DNA from: CAYOYK01 sp964408185
Lineage (GTDB): Bacteria > Bacillota > Clostridia > Christensenellales > Aristaeellaceae
Assembly: GCA_964408185.1 (NCBI GenBank)
Contig: CAYOYK010000008.1
Location: 1-64,000 of the forward strand
Direction of reading: 5' to 3'
Length of the DNA: 64,000 nt
Below the pieces are notes generated by a model. The model was not told the DNA's origin, did no database searches, and saw only the letters and a list, made by a program, of their open reading frames with translations. The translations under genes and the position numbers were made by a program. Positions 52,770 through 60,647 of this stretch are shown piece after piece; position 1 is the first letter of the stretch, and each line of letters opens with the position of its first letter.

Positions 52770-53952
52770 GGGCGGGCTCCAGCTTGCAGAGGCAGAGCTT
52801 GCAGTCGTGGCCGGGCACGCGCGGATTGTAGAAATCCACCGCCTTGCCCAAGTCCTCGCCCGTGAACGCGTCCGTGAGATGCAGCGCAAGGCCGCTGGCC
52901 ACGGGCACGCCCAGATCCACCAGCTCGCAGCGCACCTCGGACTCCTGCGGAGCTAGGTTGATGTACGCAAGCGCAAACTCGTTGTCGCTCAGGTGACGGA
53001 TCATCACAAAGGCGGTGTCGGGCAGGGCCTTCCATGGATACTCGCCCTCCTTGGCGTCCGGGTTTGGCACGCCCACGTCGCCGCGGCGCACAAGGTAGGG
53101 CGCGCGGCACTCGACGTCCTGATCGATGCGCAGCAGGCGCTTGTTCGTCATCAGGGCCTCGTACTCCGGGGCGAGCGAGCGCAGGTCGGCCCCCATCATC
53201 AGGGGGACGCCGCACAGGCACCACAGGGCAAACTGCAGGCGATATTCCTCAAACGTGCAAACGCGGCCCAGCCCCACGTTGCCCTTGCCGAGCATGCCCA
53301 CGGTGAGCATATCCATATCGTTAAAGCAATACGAGCCGCTCATGCACAGCTTGTCAAGCTGGCTTTTGACGATCTCGGTAAACGAGGTGTAGTTGTCCAT
53401 AATGTCCCCCGTGGAGCGGTACATGTGCGCGCCGACGGAGCGCATCCAGCGCCAAGGCTCCTGCTCGCCCCAGTTGCATGCCGAGAACAGGATCTCCCGT
53501 CCGCTGGCCTTGAGGGCCATGCTCATGGTCTGATAGCGCGCCTTGCAGCTGCCGCTGAGCGGGAAATTGCAAAAATCGTACTTGAGAAAATCCACGCCCC
53601 ATGACGCGAATGTTTTTGCGTCCGTAAACTCGTGGTCGTAGCTGGCGGGATAGCCCGCGCAGGTGCGCGCTCCGGCGCAGGAGTACATGCCAAACTTGAG
53701 GCCCTTGCTGTGCACGTAGTCGGCCAGCGCCTTCATGCCGTGCGGGAACTTGGCGGGATCGGGGACGAGCAGGCCGTTTTCATCGCGCTGACGCAGGCTC
53801 CAGCAGTCGTCGATGACCAGGTACTCATACCCGGCGGCCAAGTAGCCGTTGTCAACCATCAGGTCGGCCATCTGGCGGATGAGCGAGTCGTCGATATGCT
53901 CGCCGAATGTGTTCCAGGAATTCCATCCCATGGGAGGCGTTTGAGCAATCAT
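52762..53952 (-). CDS. Alpha-galactosidase, GH27
   Basis: 396 residues, no signal peptide, so intracellular. GH27 barrel landmarks: PPMGWNSWNTFGEHIDD, YLVIDDCWSLR, KFGMYSCAGARTCAGYPAS, the nucleophile Asp in VDFLKYDFCN and the acid/base Asp in CFNDMDMLTVGM. A C-terminal beta domain follows. It removes alpha-linked galactose from oligosaccharides such as raffinose or melibiose. AAAGGAG precedes ATG 53950-53952, 22 nt after the stop of the EAL gene, so the two are probably co-transcribed. Confidence 0.93.
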   Translation of the reverse strand: MIAQTPPMGWNSWNTFGEHIDDSLIRQMADLMVDNGYLAAGYEYLVIDDCWSLRQRDENGLLVPDPAKFPHGMKALADYVHSKGLKFGMYSCAGARTCAGYPASYDHEFTDAKTFASWGVDFLKYDFCNFPLSGSCKARYQTMSMALKASGREILFSACNWGEQEPWRWMRSVGAHMYRSTGDIMDNYTSFTEIVKSQLDKLCMSGSYCFNDMDMLTVGMLGKGNVGLGRVCTFEEYRLQFALWCLCGVPLMMGADLRSLAPEYEALMTNKRLLRIDQDVECRAPYLVRRGDVGVPNPDAKEGEYPWKALPDTAFVMIRHLSDNEFALAYINLAPQESEVRCELVDLGVPVASGLALHLTDAFTGEDLGKAVDFYNPRVPGHDCKLCLCKLEPARG

Positions 53953-53974
53953 ACAGGTTCTCCTTTGCGTTTCT

Positions 53975-55936
53975 CTATTTGCGCGCGTCGGGCCCCGACG
54001 CGTTCGCTGCGGAATGGCTCCAGCCGCGCAAAAAGGACATCAGCTCCTCCGGCGGCAGCGGCTTGGCGTACAGGTAGCCCTGCATGTACTCTACGCCCAG
54101 CGTCCTGAGCATCTCGGCCTGCTGGTCGGTCTCCACGCCCTCGGCCACAATGGGCATGCGCAGACTGTTGGACATGCGCGCACTGCTTTCCAGCACGATG
54201 CGCGCGCTGTCCGGCTCATCGCCAAAGCAGGGCCAAATGAGGCTCTTGTCAAACTTGATCAGGTCGTACGGCTCCTTGGCCAGCCGGGACAGGTTGCTGT
54301 ACCCAGTGCCAAAATCGTCCAGCGAAAAGCTCGCGCCCGCGTTCCGCAGGGCGACCATGTTCTGCTGGAAGGTCGCGCTGGAATGTACGGCGACGCTTTC
54401 CGTGACCTCAAAATTGATGAGGCCGGGCTCCAAATGGAATTGAGCGAGGATGCTCAGCAGCGTGTCGGCAAGGGCCGGGTCATCCATTTGCAGGCCGGAC
54501 AGGTTGACCTCCACATAGCGGATGCCAAGCGTCTGCGGCGATTCGCTGGAGAGAAAGCGGCATACCTGCGTCAGCACGGCCGCGCCCAGCTCGTCGATCA
54601 GGCCGTTTTTCTCCGCAATGGGGATAAACTCGTCCGGCGGCACAAAGCCGATGGTATCGCGGTCGCGCAGGCGAACCAGCGCCTCGGCCGAGATAAAGCC
54701 ACCCCGGCTCACGGCGTAAATCGGCTGATAGACCACATCGAAGCCGTCGTTGGCGACAGCGGCTTCCAACATGCGCAGCACGGTAGCCGCGCGGCTCTTC
54801 TGCGCGATGCACGCGTCGTCCGCAAAGTGAACGGACGTACTCACGTCCTGCTCGGTGCGCGGGTACAGGTAGTCCAGCAGCTCAAACACTTCCTCGTCCC
54901 CAGCGGCGAACTGCGGGCAGCTGAGCACATCAATGTGATACGGGGTCAGATAACGCTGCCGCCCGATTTGAATGGGCAGGGCGAGCTTCTCCTGCAAGCG
55001 ATCCAACTGCGAGCGGAAGGTCTCCTCATCCTTGACGATCACGGTCAGCGCGTTGCCGCGATAGTGGAACACGCGCTCGCCAAACGCGGACTGAACGGCG
55101 GCGCTGATCTCGCGCAGCATCTGCATTCCCACGCCGTAGCCGTGCTGATTGTTGATCCGTGGGAGATCGTACAGGATCACATCCAGCACGAGAAATTGCT
55201 TGCCCTCGGAAAACAGCTCGCTCAGCTGCATGCGGAAGGCACGACGGTTGAAGCAGGCCGTGTCGTGATCCAGATATTCGCTGGGGCTCTGAAAGGTGAG
55301 GTAAATGTACAGGAGCATCAGCGATACGCCAAGGCTGCTGAGCAGCAGAGAGGGCTGCAAATACTGCGTCACCCCGACCACGATCCAGATCACGGTTGCC
55401 ACGACGATGGTCATGAGTTTGCGGCGGGAGAACTCCCTGCGGTAATGCAGCAGGTATACATCGATGGTGATGATGTACGCGCTCAGGCACAAAAAGATGC
55501 TGTTTGCCATGGGCCCGTAGGAGTAGCCGTCCGCGCCCTCAAAGTGGTAATACAGCGGGCCAAACAATATCAACGCAAGCGAGGCAAGATAGGGGAGGCT
55601 CATCAACGCGAGGAACCAGCGCGGCAGGCGGCGCTGCTTGCGGCTTAGCAGAGCCACGTACAGGAACAGGCAGTACGCCAGCGTATCCAGCGAGCCGATG
55701 AAAACCTGATGGCAAAGGCGGTTGAGCCAATCCGGCACGACGTCCTGATGGCTGATGGTGTAGACTGTCACCAAATCAAAAAGGAGGTTGACGGCCGCGA
55801 TGATCAGCATGGCGCTGAAAAAGCGCGTGGAACGCAGGTTCAGGCGCTTACGCCGGGCATAATCAAACAGCACCACCGCCAGAATACAGATTGCCGCAAT
55901 TTGAAACCTTGTGTTTTGCCAAAAGAAAGAGCCCAT
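53975..55936 (-). CDS. Membrane EAL-domain protein with degenerate GGDEF
   Basis: 653 residues. Seven or so membrane helices fill residues 10-222 and serve as sensor. A GGDEF-like domain (about 228-385) has YRGNALTVI where GGDEF should be, so it is inactive. The C-terminal EAL domain (about 400-645) is complete: SAEALVRLRD (E418-L420), YVEVNLSG, NFEVTES, SLDDFGTGYSNLSRL, IKFDKSLI and VAEGVETDQQ. It should hydrolyse cyclic di-GMP in answer to a membrane signal. Upstream of the GH27 gene in the same operon. Confidence 0.9.
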   Translation of the reverse strand: MGSFFWQNTRFQIAAICILAVVLFDYARRKRLNLRSTRFFSAMLIIAAVNLLFDLVTVYTISHQDVVPDWLNRLCHQVFIGSLDTLAYCLFLYVALLSRKQRRLPRWFLALMSLPYLASLALILFGPLYYHFEGADGYSYGPMANSIFLCLSAYIITIDVYLLHYRREFSRRKLMTIVVATVIWIVVGVTQYLQPSLLLSSLGVSLMLLYIYLTFQSPSEYLDHDTACFNRRAFRMQLSELFSEGKQFLVLDVILYDLPRINNQHGYGVGMQMLREISAAVQSAFGERVFHYRGNALTVIVKDEETFRSQLDRLQEKLALPIQIGRQRYLTPYHIDVLSCPQFAAGDEEVFELLDYLYPRTEQDVSTSVHFADDACIAQKSRAATVLRMLEAAVANDGFDVVYQPIYAVSRGGFISAEALVRLRDRDTIGFVPPDEFIPIAEKNGLIDELGAAVLTQVCRFLSSESPQTLGIRYVEVNLSGLQMDDPALADTLLSILAQFHLEPGLINFEVTESVAVHSSATFQQNMVALRNAGASFSLDDFGTGYSNLSRLAKEPYDLIKFDKSLIWPCFGDEPDSARIVLESSARMSNSLRMPIVAEGVETDQQAEMLRTLGVEYMQGYLYAKPLPPEELMSFLRGWSHSAANASGPDARK

Positions 55937-56102
55937 CCAAAGCCTCCTTGCAGGGGCTTGGGCTTCGCCAAGCCTGATGAACGACGCGATCCATCTCCAT
56001 TATAACGTTCGCGGCCGATAAATACAAGGGGAAGGCGCGATCATCGTCGTGCCGATGCGCAGCCCGGTGGGCGCGTTGCTTGGGATGCTTTCAATTTTGC
56101 TC

Positions 56103-56131
56103 TTGGCAAAACCGCAAGATTCGTCTATAAT
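56103..56131 (+). promoter_or_regulatory. sigma-A promoter of the STAS operon
   Basis: TTGGCA (56103-56108), 17-nt spacer, TATAAT (56126-56131), 88 nt before the start. Confidence 0.8.
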
Positions 56132-56218
56132 GAATCTACATGGAGCAGGCTAAATCCACGGGCGGGGCAATCCGGCGTGGTGCCGTCGGCGACCCGCGAT
56201 ATACGAAGGAGGAGCGTT

Positions 56219-56821
56219 ATGCAGACCGACAAATTGACGATTTCGAAGGATAGGCAGCAGATCAAGGAGGCGCTGGACAAGGTGGAGCTTATCGCCCAGT
56301 ATGCGGGCATGGATCGCCGCGAGAGCGCGAACATGTGCCTGCTGGCCGAGGAGCTGATCCTCTCCGTGCAGAACATTCTGGATCAGTATGAGGGCAAGCT
56401 CTGGGTCAGCACGGACGAGCGCCGCTTTGAGATCCACATCCAGATCGAGGCCTATACCGACACGGCCGACAAGGAGAAGTTTCTCGCTATCTCCAAGACG
56501 GGCGAAAACACCAAGCCCAAGGGCTTTTTGGGCCGCATCAGCATGGCGCTGGATAACATCTTCTCCGCGGACAGCGATTACGGCCTGAGCTACAGCATGG
56601 ATATGCTGGGCTGCGATTTGGATTATATGGGCGCGCATCCGAACGGCTACTACTTTACCTATCGCAACTACAAGGATGAGATGGCTGCCCGCCCCGCCGA
56701 GCAAAAGGACGAGCTGGAGGGCATAGAGAAGGCCATTATCGAGTCTATCGCGGACGATATCACCGTGACGGTCCGCTCCAACTCCGTACACATCACGGGC
56801 GTGAAACTGCTCGAAAAATAA
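56219..56821 (+). CDS. Atypical ATPase-like (anti-sigma kinase-type) protein
   Basis: 200 residues. An N-terminal helical segment ESANMCLLAEELILSVQNIL resembles the N-box helix of RsbW/SpoIIAB-type ATP-binding kinases, and the gene directly precedes a STAS antagonist (12-nt gap). The middle part KTGENTKPKGFLGRISMALD is unlike the usual G1/G2 boxes, so ATP binding is doubtful. No membrane segment. GAAGGAGGAG lies before ATG 56219. The call rests on context plus the N-box likeness. Confidence 0.55.
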   Translation: MQTDKLTISKDRQQIKEALDKVELIAQYAGMDRRESANMCLLAEELILSVQNILDQYEGKLWVSTDERRFEIHIQIEAYTDTADKEKFLAISKTGENTKPKGFLGRISMALDNIFSADSDYGLSYSMDMLGCDLDYMGAHPNGYYFTYRNYKDEMAARPAEQKDELEGIEKAIIESIADDITVTVRSNSVHITGVKLLEK

Positions 56822-56833
56822 GGAGGAAATACA

Positions 56834-57133
56834 ATGACCATTCAAACAGAAAAGCAGGGAACCTCGTTGACCTATCGGCTGGCCGGCCGCTTGGACACCA
56901 CCACCGCCCCCGATTTTGACGCCGCCATCACCGCCGATCTGGCGGGGGTCGCCTCGCTGGTCATCGACCTGAGCGCCGTGGAGTATCTGTCCAGCGCCGG
57001 GCTGCGCTCGCTGCTGGCCGCGCAAAAGAAGATGAACGCCGTACAGGGCAAGATGGTCGTGCGCGGCGCGAACGACAGCATCAAGGAAGTCTTTGACATC
57101 ACGGGCTTCTCCGATATGCTTACCATCGAGTAA
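56834..57133 (+). CDS. STAS-domain anti-sigma factor antagonist
   Basis: 99 residues, a whole STAS domain. The phospho-acceptor region reads VEYLSSAGLRSLLAA, with Ser54 at the position phosphorylated in SpoIIAA/RsbV. It would bind the anti-sigma kinase when dephosphorylated. AAGGAGG before ATG; 12 nt after the ATPase-like gene. The matching phosphatase is probably the SpoIIE-type gene at 60648. Confidence 0.92.
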   Translation: MTIQTEKQGTSLTYRLAGRLDTTTAPDFDAAITADLAGVASLVIDLSAVEYLSSAGLRSLLAAQKKMNAVQGKMVVRGANDSIKEVFDITGFSDMLTIE

Positions 57134-57170
57134 GGCGGTTCCCACAGGCCGAGCCAAAAAGCACAGGCAT

Positions 57171-57207
57171 CAAAAGCGCGCTCCTCGTTATGAGGAGCGC
57201 GCTTTTG
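57171..57207. terminator. Bidirectional terminator
   Basis: 16-bp perfect stem (57171-57186 with 57192-57207), loop of 5, ending in A and T runs on both strands. Confidence 0.9.
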
Positions 57208-57217
57208 GATAACCGGC

Positions 57218-57526
57218 TTATTCTTCGTCGCCGGTAAAGCTTTCCTTCACATGCTGCACGGTGTGCTGCACGTTGCCGGCCGCGTTTTTGACCACCGCGT
57301 CGATGGTCTCGCCAAAGGCCTCGTCGTGCTTGCGGATGTGGAAGCGATAGCCCAGCACCAGCGCGCAGATCAGGAACACCAGCGCGACCCACGGCGCCGT
57401 GATGACGGCGATAATGCTAAACAGCGCGGAAAGGTTCAGTATGGTGGTATCGCCCTTTGTCACCATGCAGCGGGTGCGGTACAGCTTGGTAAAAAAGTTC
57501 TCATGGGTGCTCGTGGTATTTTCCAT
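57218..57526 (-). CDS. DUF4342 membrane protein
   Basis: 102 residues. VTKGDTTILNLSALFSII followed by a hydrophobic segment (about 35-60, ITAPWVALVFLICALVLG) fits DUF4342; the C-terminal part is charged and helical. Function unknown. ATG 57524-57526 was chosen because AGGAGGA ends 7 nt upstream; another ATG (57530-57532) lies too close to it. Confidence 0.75.
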   Translation of the reverse strand: MENTTSTHENFFTKLYRTRCMVTKGDTTILNLSALFSIIAVITAPWVALVFLICALVLGYRFHIRKHDEAFGETIDAVVKNAAGNVQHTVQHVKESFTGDEE

Positions 57527-57673
57527 GTTCATATCCTCCTCAGTCTTGGGTGGTTCCTTTTGACGGGGATATCGTAACACGGATCGGCTGCGCGAGCTTG
57601 AGGAACGGCTAAAACATTGGTCAGAAAATGGTGAGAGCGTTCTTTTTGTTTGCTAAGGAATGCGAGAGGGCGA

Positions 57674-58702
57674 TCAGCGGCGCGGCCCCAGCTCCTCCCA
57701 CGTGCGGAAAACCGCCTCAACGTTCTCCGGCTTTGCGCCGATGCCAAATTCGCACTGGGCGATACAGCCGCCGTCCTGCCACAGCGTTTCGCGCACCTCC
57801 CGCACCGCGGCGCGCACGTCCTCGGTCGTGCCGTAGGGCAAGATATGCTGCCGATCGATTTCGCCCCAGAAGGTGATCTTGCCCCGGAACGGCTTGAGGT
57901 TCTCCAGCCCCATGCAGAACAGCTGGCTGTTTACCGCGTCCAGCCCCATGTCGATCAGCTTGGGCAGTATGCGCAGGATGTTGCCGTCCGAGTGCATAAA
58001 GATCTTTTTGCCGTGGCTGTGCGCAATGTCGATGAACTGTTGGTACATCGGCCGGAAAAGCTGGTCCCACAGGTCGGGGCTGATCAGCAGATCGCGCTGC
58101 GCGCCCCAGTCGTCCATAAAGTTGAGGGCGTCCACGTCGGTTTCGGCCCACGCGGTCATCTGCCGAGCATAAAACTCCTGCATGCGTTCCATAAAATCCA
58201 GCAGGCCCTTGGGCTGCGTGATCAGATCCACGTACAGGTTCTCGGTGCCGCGGATGTATTGCAGCCGCTCAAAGGGATTGGGGCAGGCGTGCGCCATCAT
58301 AAACCGATCGGTCTTGGCGCAGTAGGCGTTTACGGCCGCGCGGTCGAACGAAAGCTGCTCCTCAGGCAGATGGATGCGGCTGGTATCCTCCCAGTCCTCG
58401 TCCTCGGCGGGGACAATGGGCCGCTTGGCTTCCCCCACGATGCCGCGCTGCAGGCTGGTGAACTGGCAGCCCCACTCGTCCACATAATCGCCGATCTCAT
58501 ACGGCTGTCCGGCCGCGATCGATGAGGCTTTGGCATAGGTAGTCTCCGGGCCGCCGATGTCGGCGGGGTACGTTTCGCGGATGTGAAGCAGCTGGTCGGG
58601 GTAGTTTTGCCCGGCCCACGGCAGATCCCAGAGCTGTCGCGGAACAATGCCCGTGGTGTTGCGGAAGTTCAGCGTGTCCAGTACCAGTTGGCGGCTTGTC
58701 AT
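57674..58702 (-). CDS. URO-D superfamily protein, copy 1
   Basis: 342 residues. Uroporphyrinogen decarboxylase-like barrel: MDDWGAQRDLLISPDLWDQL, the HSDGNILRILPKLIDMG segment and a C-terminal GGCIAQCEFGIG. This branch also holds corrinoid methyltransferases (MtaA/MtbA); the Zn-type HxC motif is replaced by HSDG, so neither activity is certain. AGGAGG precedes ATG 58700-58702. Starts 12 nt after the second copy. Confidence 0.8.
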   Translation of the reverse strand: MTSRQLVLDTLNFRNTTGIVPRQLWDLPWAGQNYPDQLLHIRETYPADIGGPETTYAKASSIAAGQPYEIGDYVDEWGCQFTSLQRGIVGEAKRPIVPAEDEDWEDTSRIHLPEEQLSFDRAAVNAYCAKTDRFMMAHACPNPFERLQYIRGTENLYVDLITQPKGLLDFMERMQEFYARQMTAWAETDVDALNFMDDWGAQRDLLISPDLWDQLFRPMYQQFIDIAHSHGKKIFMHSDGNILRILPKLIDMGLDAVNSQLFCMGLENLKPFRGKITFWGEIDRQHILPYGTTEDVRAAVREVRETLWQDGGCIAQCEFGIGAKPENVEAVFRTWEELGPRR

Positions 58703-58714
58703 GGCAGAGTCCTC

Positions 58715-59668
58715 CTATCGGTAATATCCTTCGCTTTTCCAGATACTGTGCATCAGCTCGTAGCGCTCAAGCGGAAGCCCCGTATAGGCGCAGTTGGAGG
58801 TGCAGAACACGTAGCCCCAGCCGTTCATGCCGTCGCGCAGGGCGCGGCGGGTATCGGCGATGCACTCGGCCTCCGTGCCGGTTTGCAGCAGCCCGCAGTT
58901 TACGTTGCCGCACAGGGCCACCCGGTCGCCGTAGCGGCGCTTCACGTCCGCCAAATCCACGCCCGCCTGCGGATCGAGCGAGTGCAGGGCGTCCGGGCCG
59001 CAATCCACCAGCTGATCGAGTATCGGCAGAATGTTGCCGTCCGTGTGCTTGACGGCGTAATAGCCCAGCTCATGATACCCGGCGATGACGCGCTTGAGAT
59101 CGGGCGCGATAAACTCGGCAAACTGATCGGGGGAGAAGAACGGGTTTACATTGAAGCAATAGTCCGAGCAGAGGGTGTAGCCGTCCAGCAGGCCGGTGTG
59201 CGCCAGCCGCGCGGCAGCCTCAAGCGCCTCGTCGGTACGGCGGCGGGATTCGTCCTTGAGCCGATCCGGCTCGTCGTACATGGCAATGGAGAAATCCATG
59301 ATGTGCTCGCCATCCGGAATGCCGAAGGTCGGGTCGCCGTGCATGGTCAGGTAATACTGCTCGCCTGTGCGCTCGCGGATGATCTCCAGCAGGCGCTTTA
59401 CATCGTCGGGCCTGCCGGGGTTGGGGTGCACAAAGATGGCGCTGTGCTCGTACTTTTGGGCGACCTCAATGTAGCAGGAGGCCATGTCCTGCAGGTGGAG
59501 CTCACGCTCGCGCACGGTCATCTGATCCCATTGCTCGTAGAAGCGGTGGGAGGGATGCACGCGCCCGATGGCCTCCATGGTGAGAAAGAAAACCAGCTCG
59601 AATGTGGGCACGCGGCCCTCAATGGGCTCGCGCCGCAGCGCCTTGATAAAGCGTTCGCGTTCCGTCAT
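58715..59668 (-). CDS. URO-D superfamily protein, copy 2
   Basis: 317 residues. The N-terminal TERERFIKALRREPIEGRVP and central KHTDGNILPILDQLVDCGPD, ALHSLDP and ALCGNVNCGLLQTG are typical of the URO-D superfamily. Only distantly like its downstream neighbour, with HTDG at the same site. No heme-pathway genes are near, so porphyrin synthesis is unlikely; methyl transfer or a sugar-linked role is possible. ATG 59666-59668 chosen with AAAGG upstream; an in-frame TTG lies 6 nt before. Confidence 0.8.
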   Translation of the reverse strand: MTERERFIKALRREPIEGRVPTFELVFFLTMEAIGRVHPSHRFYEQWDQMTVRERELHLQDMASCYIEVAQKYEHSAIFVHPNPGRPDDVKRLLEIIRERTGEQYYLTMHGDPTFGIPDGEHIMDFSIAMYDEPDRLKDESRRRTDEALEAAARLAHTGLLDGYTLCSDYCFNVNPFFSPDQFAEFIAPDLKRVIAGYHELGYYAVKHTDGNILPILDQLVDCGPDALHSLDPQAGVDLADVKRRYGDRVALCGNVNCGLLQTGTEAECIADTRRALRDGMNGWGYVFCTSNCAYTGLPLERYELMHSIWKSEGYYR

Positions 59669-59743
59669 AGGCAACCTTCTTTCTGCGTTTTGCAGGAATA
59701 TTGCGGTACCAGGGGGAACTATTCAACAAAAGGGGGAAACCGC

Positions 59744-60493
59744 ATGTACACCAAGGACGACCTAAAGCGACAGATGGCCGCGCTGGCCGTGCGCCCGGAG
59801 GATACCGTGCTGATCCACAGCTCCATGAAGGCGATCGGCCACGTGGAGGGCGGCGCGGATACCGTGCTGGACGCATGGATGGAATACCTTGCGCCCGGCT
59901 TGCTGGTGCTGCCCACCCACACGTGGGAGACCATCCGCTGGGATGGAGGCCACGAGTACGATCAGGCGGAATCGCCCGTTTGCGTGGGCGCGCTGCCGGA
60001 GCTCTTCCGGCGTCGGCCCGGCGTGCTGCGCAGCCTGCATCCCACACATTCCGTCGCCGCCTATGGACACGACGCGGCGGCGTATATCGCGGGGGAGGAG
60101 CGGGCGGAGTCTCCCTGTGCGCGCGAGGGCTGCTGGGGCAAGCTGCTGGACAGGCGCGCCGTAATCCTGCTGGTGGGGTGCGGGCTGGACAAGTGCACGT
60201 TTATCCATGGCGTGGAGGAATGGTGCAACGTGCCCAACCGTCTGCGCGACGCGCTGCCGTACACCGTGCGCGCGTCGGATGGACGCACGCTGACCGTGAT
60301 GCAGCATAATCACCTCAACGCGCCGTCGGAGAATTATCCTCTGGCGGAGGACGCGCTTGTGCACAGCGGCGCGCTGACCTACGGGCGATTTGGCGACGCG
60401 AGGGTCTATCGGCTGGACGCGCAGGGCTGCTGCGATACCGTATCCCGGCTGCTGGCCGAGGATTCCGGCCTCTTTGACGATCCTGCGGAGTAG
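59744..60493 (+). CDS. AAC(3)-family N-acetyltransferase
   Basis: 249 residues, full-length Antibiotic_NAT fold. Landmarks: VLIHSSMKAIGHVEGGADTV, LPTHTW, PGVLRSLHPTHSVAAYG (conserved His), LLVGCGLDKCTFIHGVEE and YPLAEDALV. Members acetylate the 3-amino group of aminoglycosides, but many chromosomal ones act on other amines. AGGGGGA before ATG 59744. Divergent to the URO-D pair, with no mobile element nearby. Resistance is not implied without testing. Confidence 0.88.
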   Translation: MYTKDDLKRQMAALAVRPEDTVLIHSSMKAIGHVEGGADTVLDAWMEYLAPGLLVLPTHTWETIRWDGGHEYDQAESPVCVGALPELFRRRPGVLRSLHPTHSVAAYGHDAAAYIAGEERAESPCAREGCWGKLLDRRAVILLVGCGLDKCTFIHGVEEWCNVPNRLRDALPYTVRASDGRTLTVMQHNHLNAPSENYPLAEDALVHSGALTYGRFGDARVYRLDAQGCCDTVSRLLAEDSGLFDDPAE

Positions 60494-60647
60494 GCCGACC
60501 CGCTTGTGCTCATCTGACAGAATCATACCATACGGGCAAAAAAAAGCAACCCTGATGGCGTAAGTTTTTACACGGCGCGGCGACGGCATTTCCAATTACA
60601 AGCAAGCCGCGCCGGAGATGTTCCCGCACAGAGGAGAGGACGCAACG
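60494..60647. other. Intergenic region before the SpoIIE-type gene
   Basis: Contains an A-run (60538-60546) and a GAGGAGAGG ribosome-binding site (60631-60639). I did not find a convincing promoter. Confidence 0.4.
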
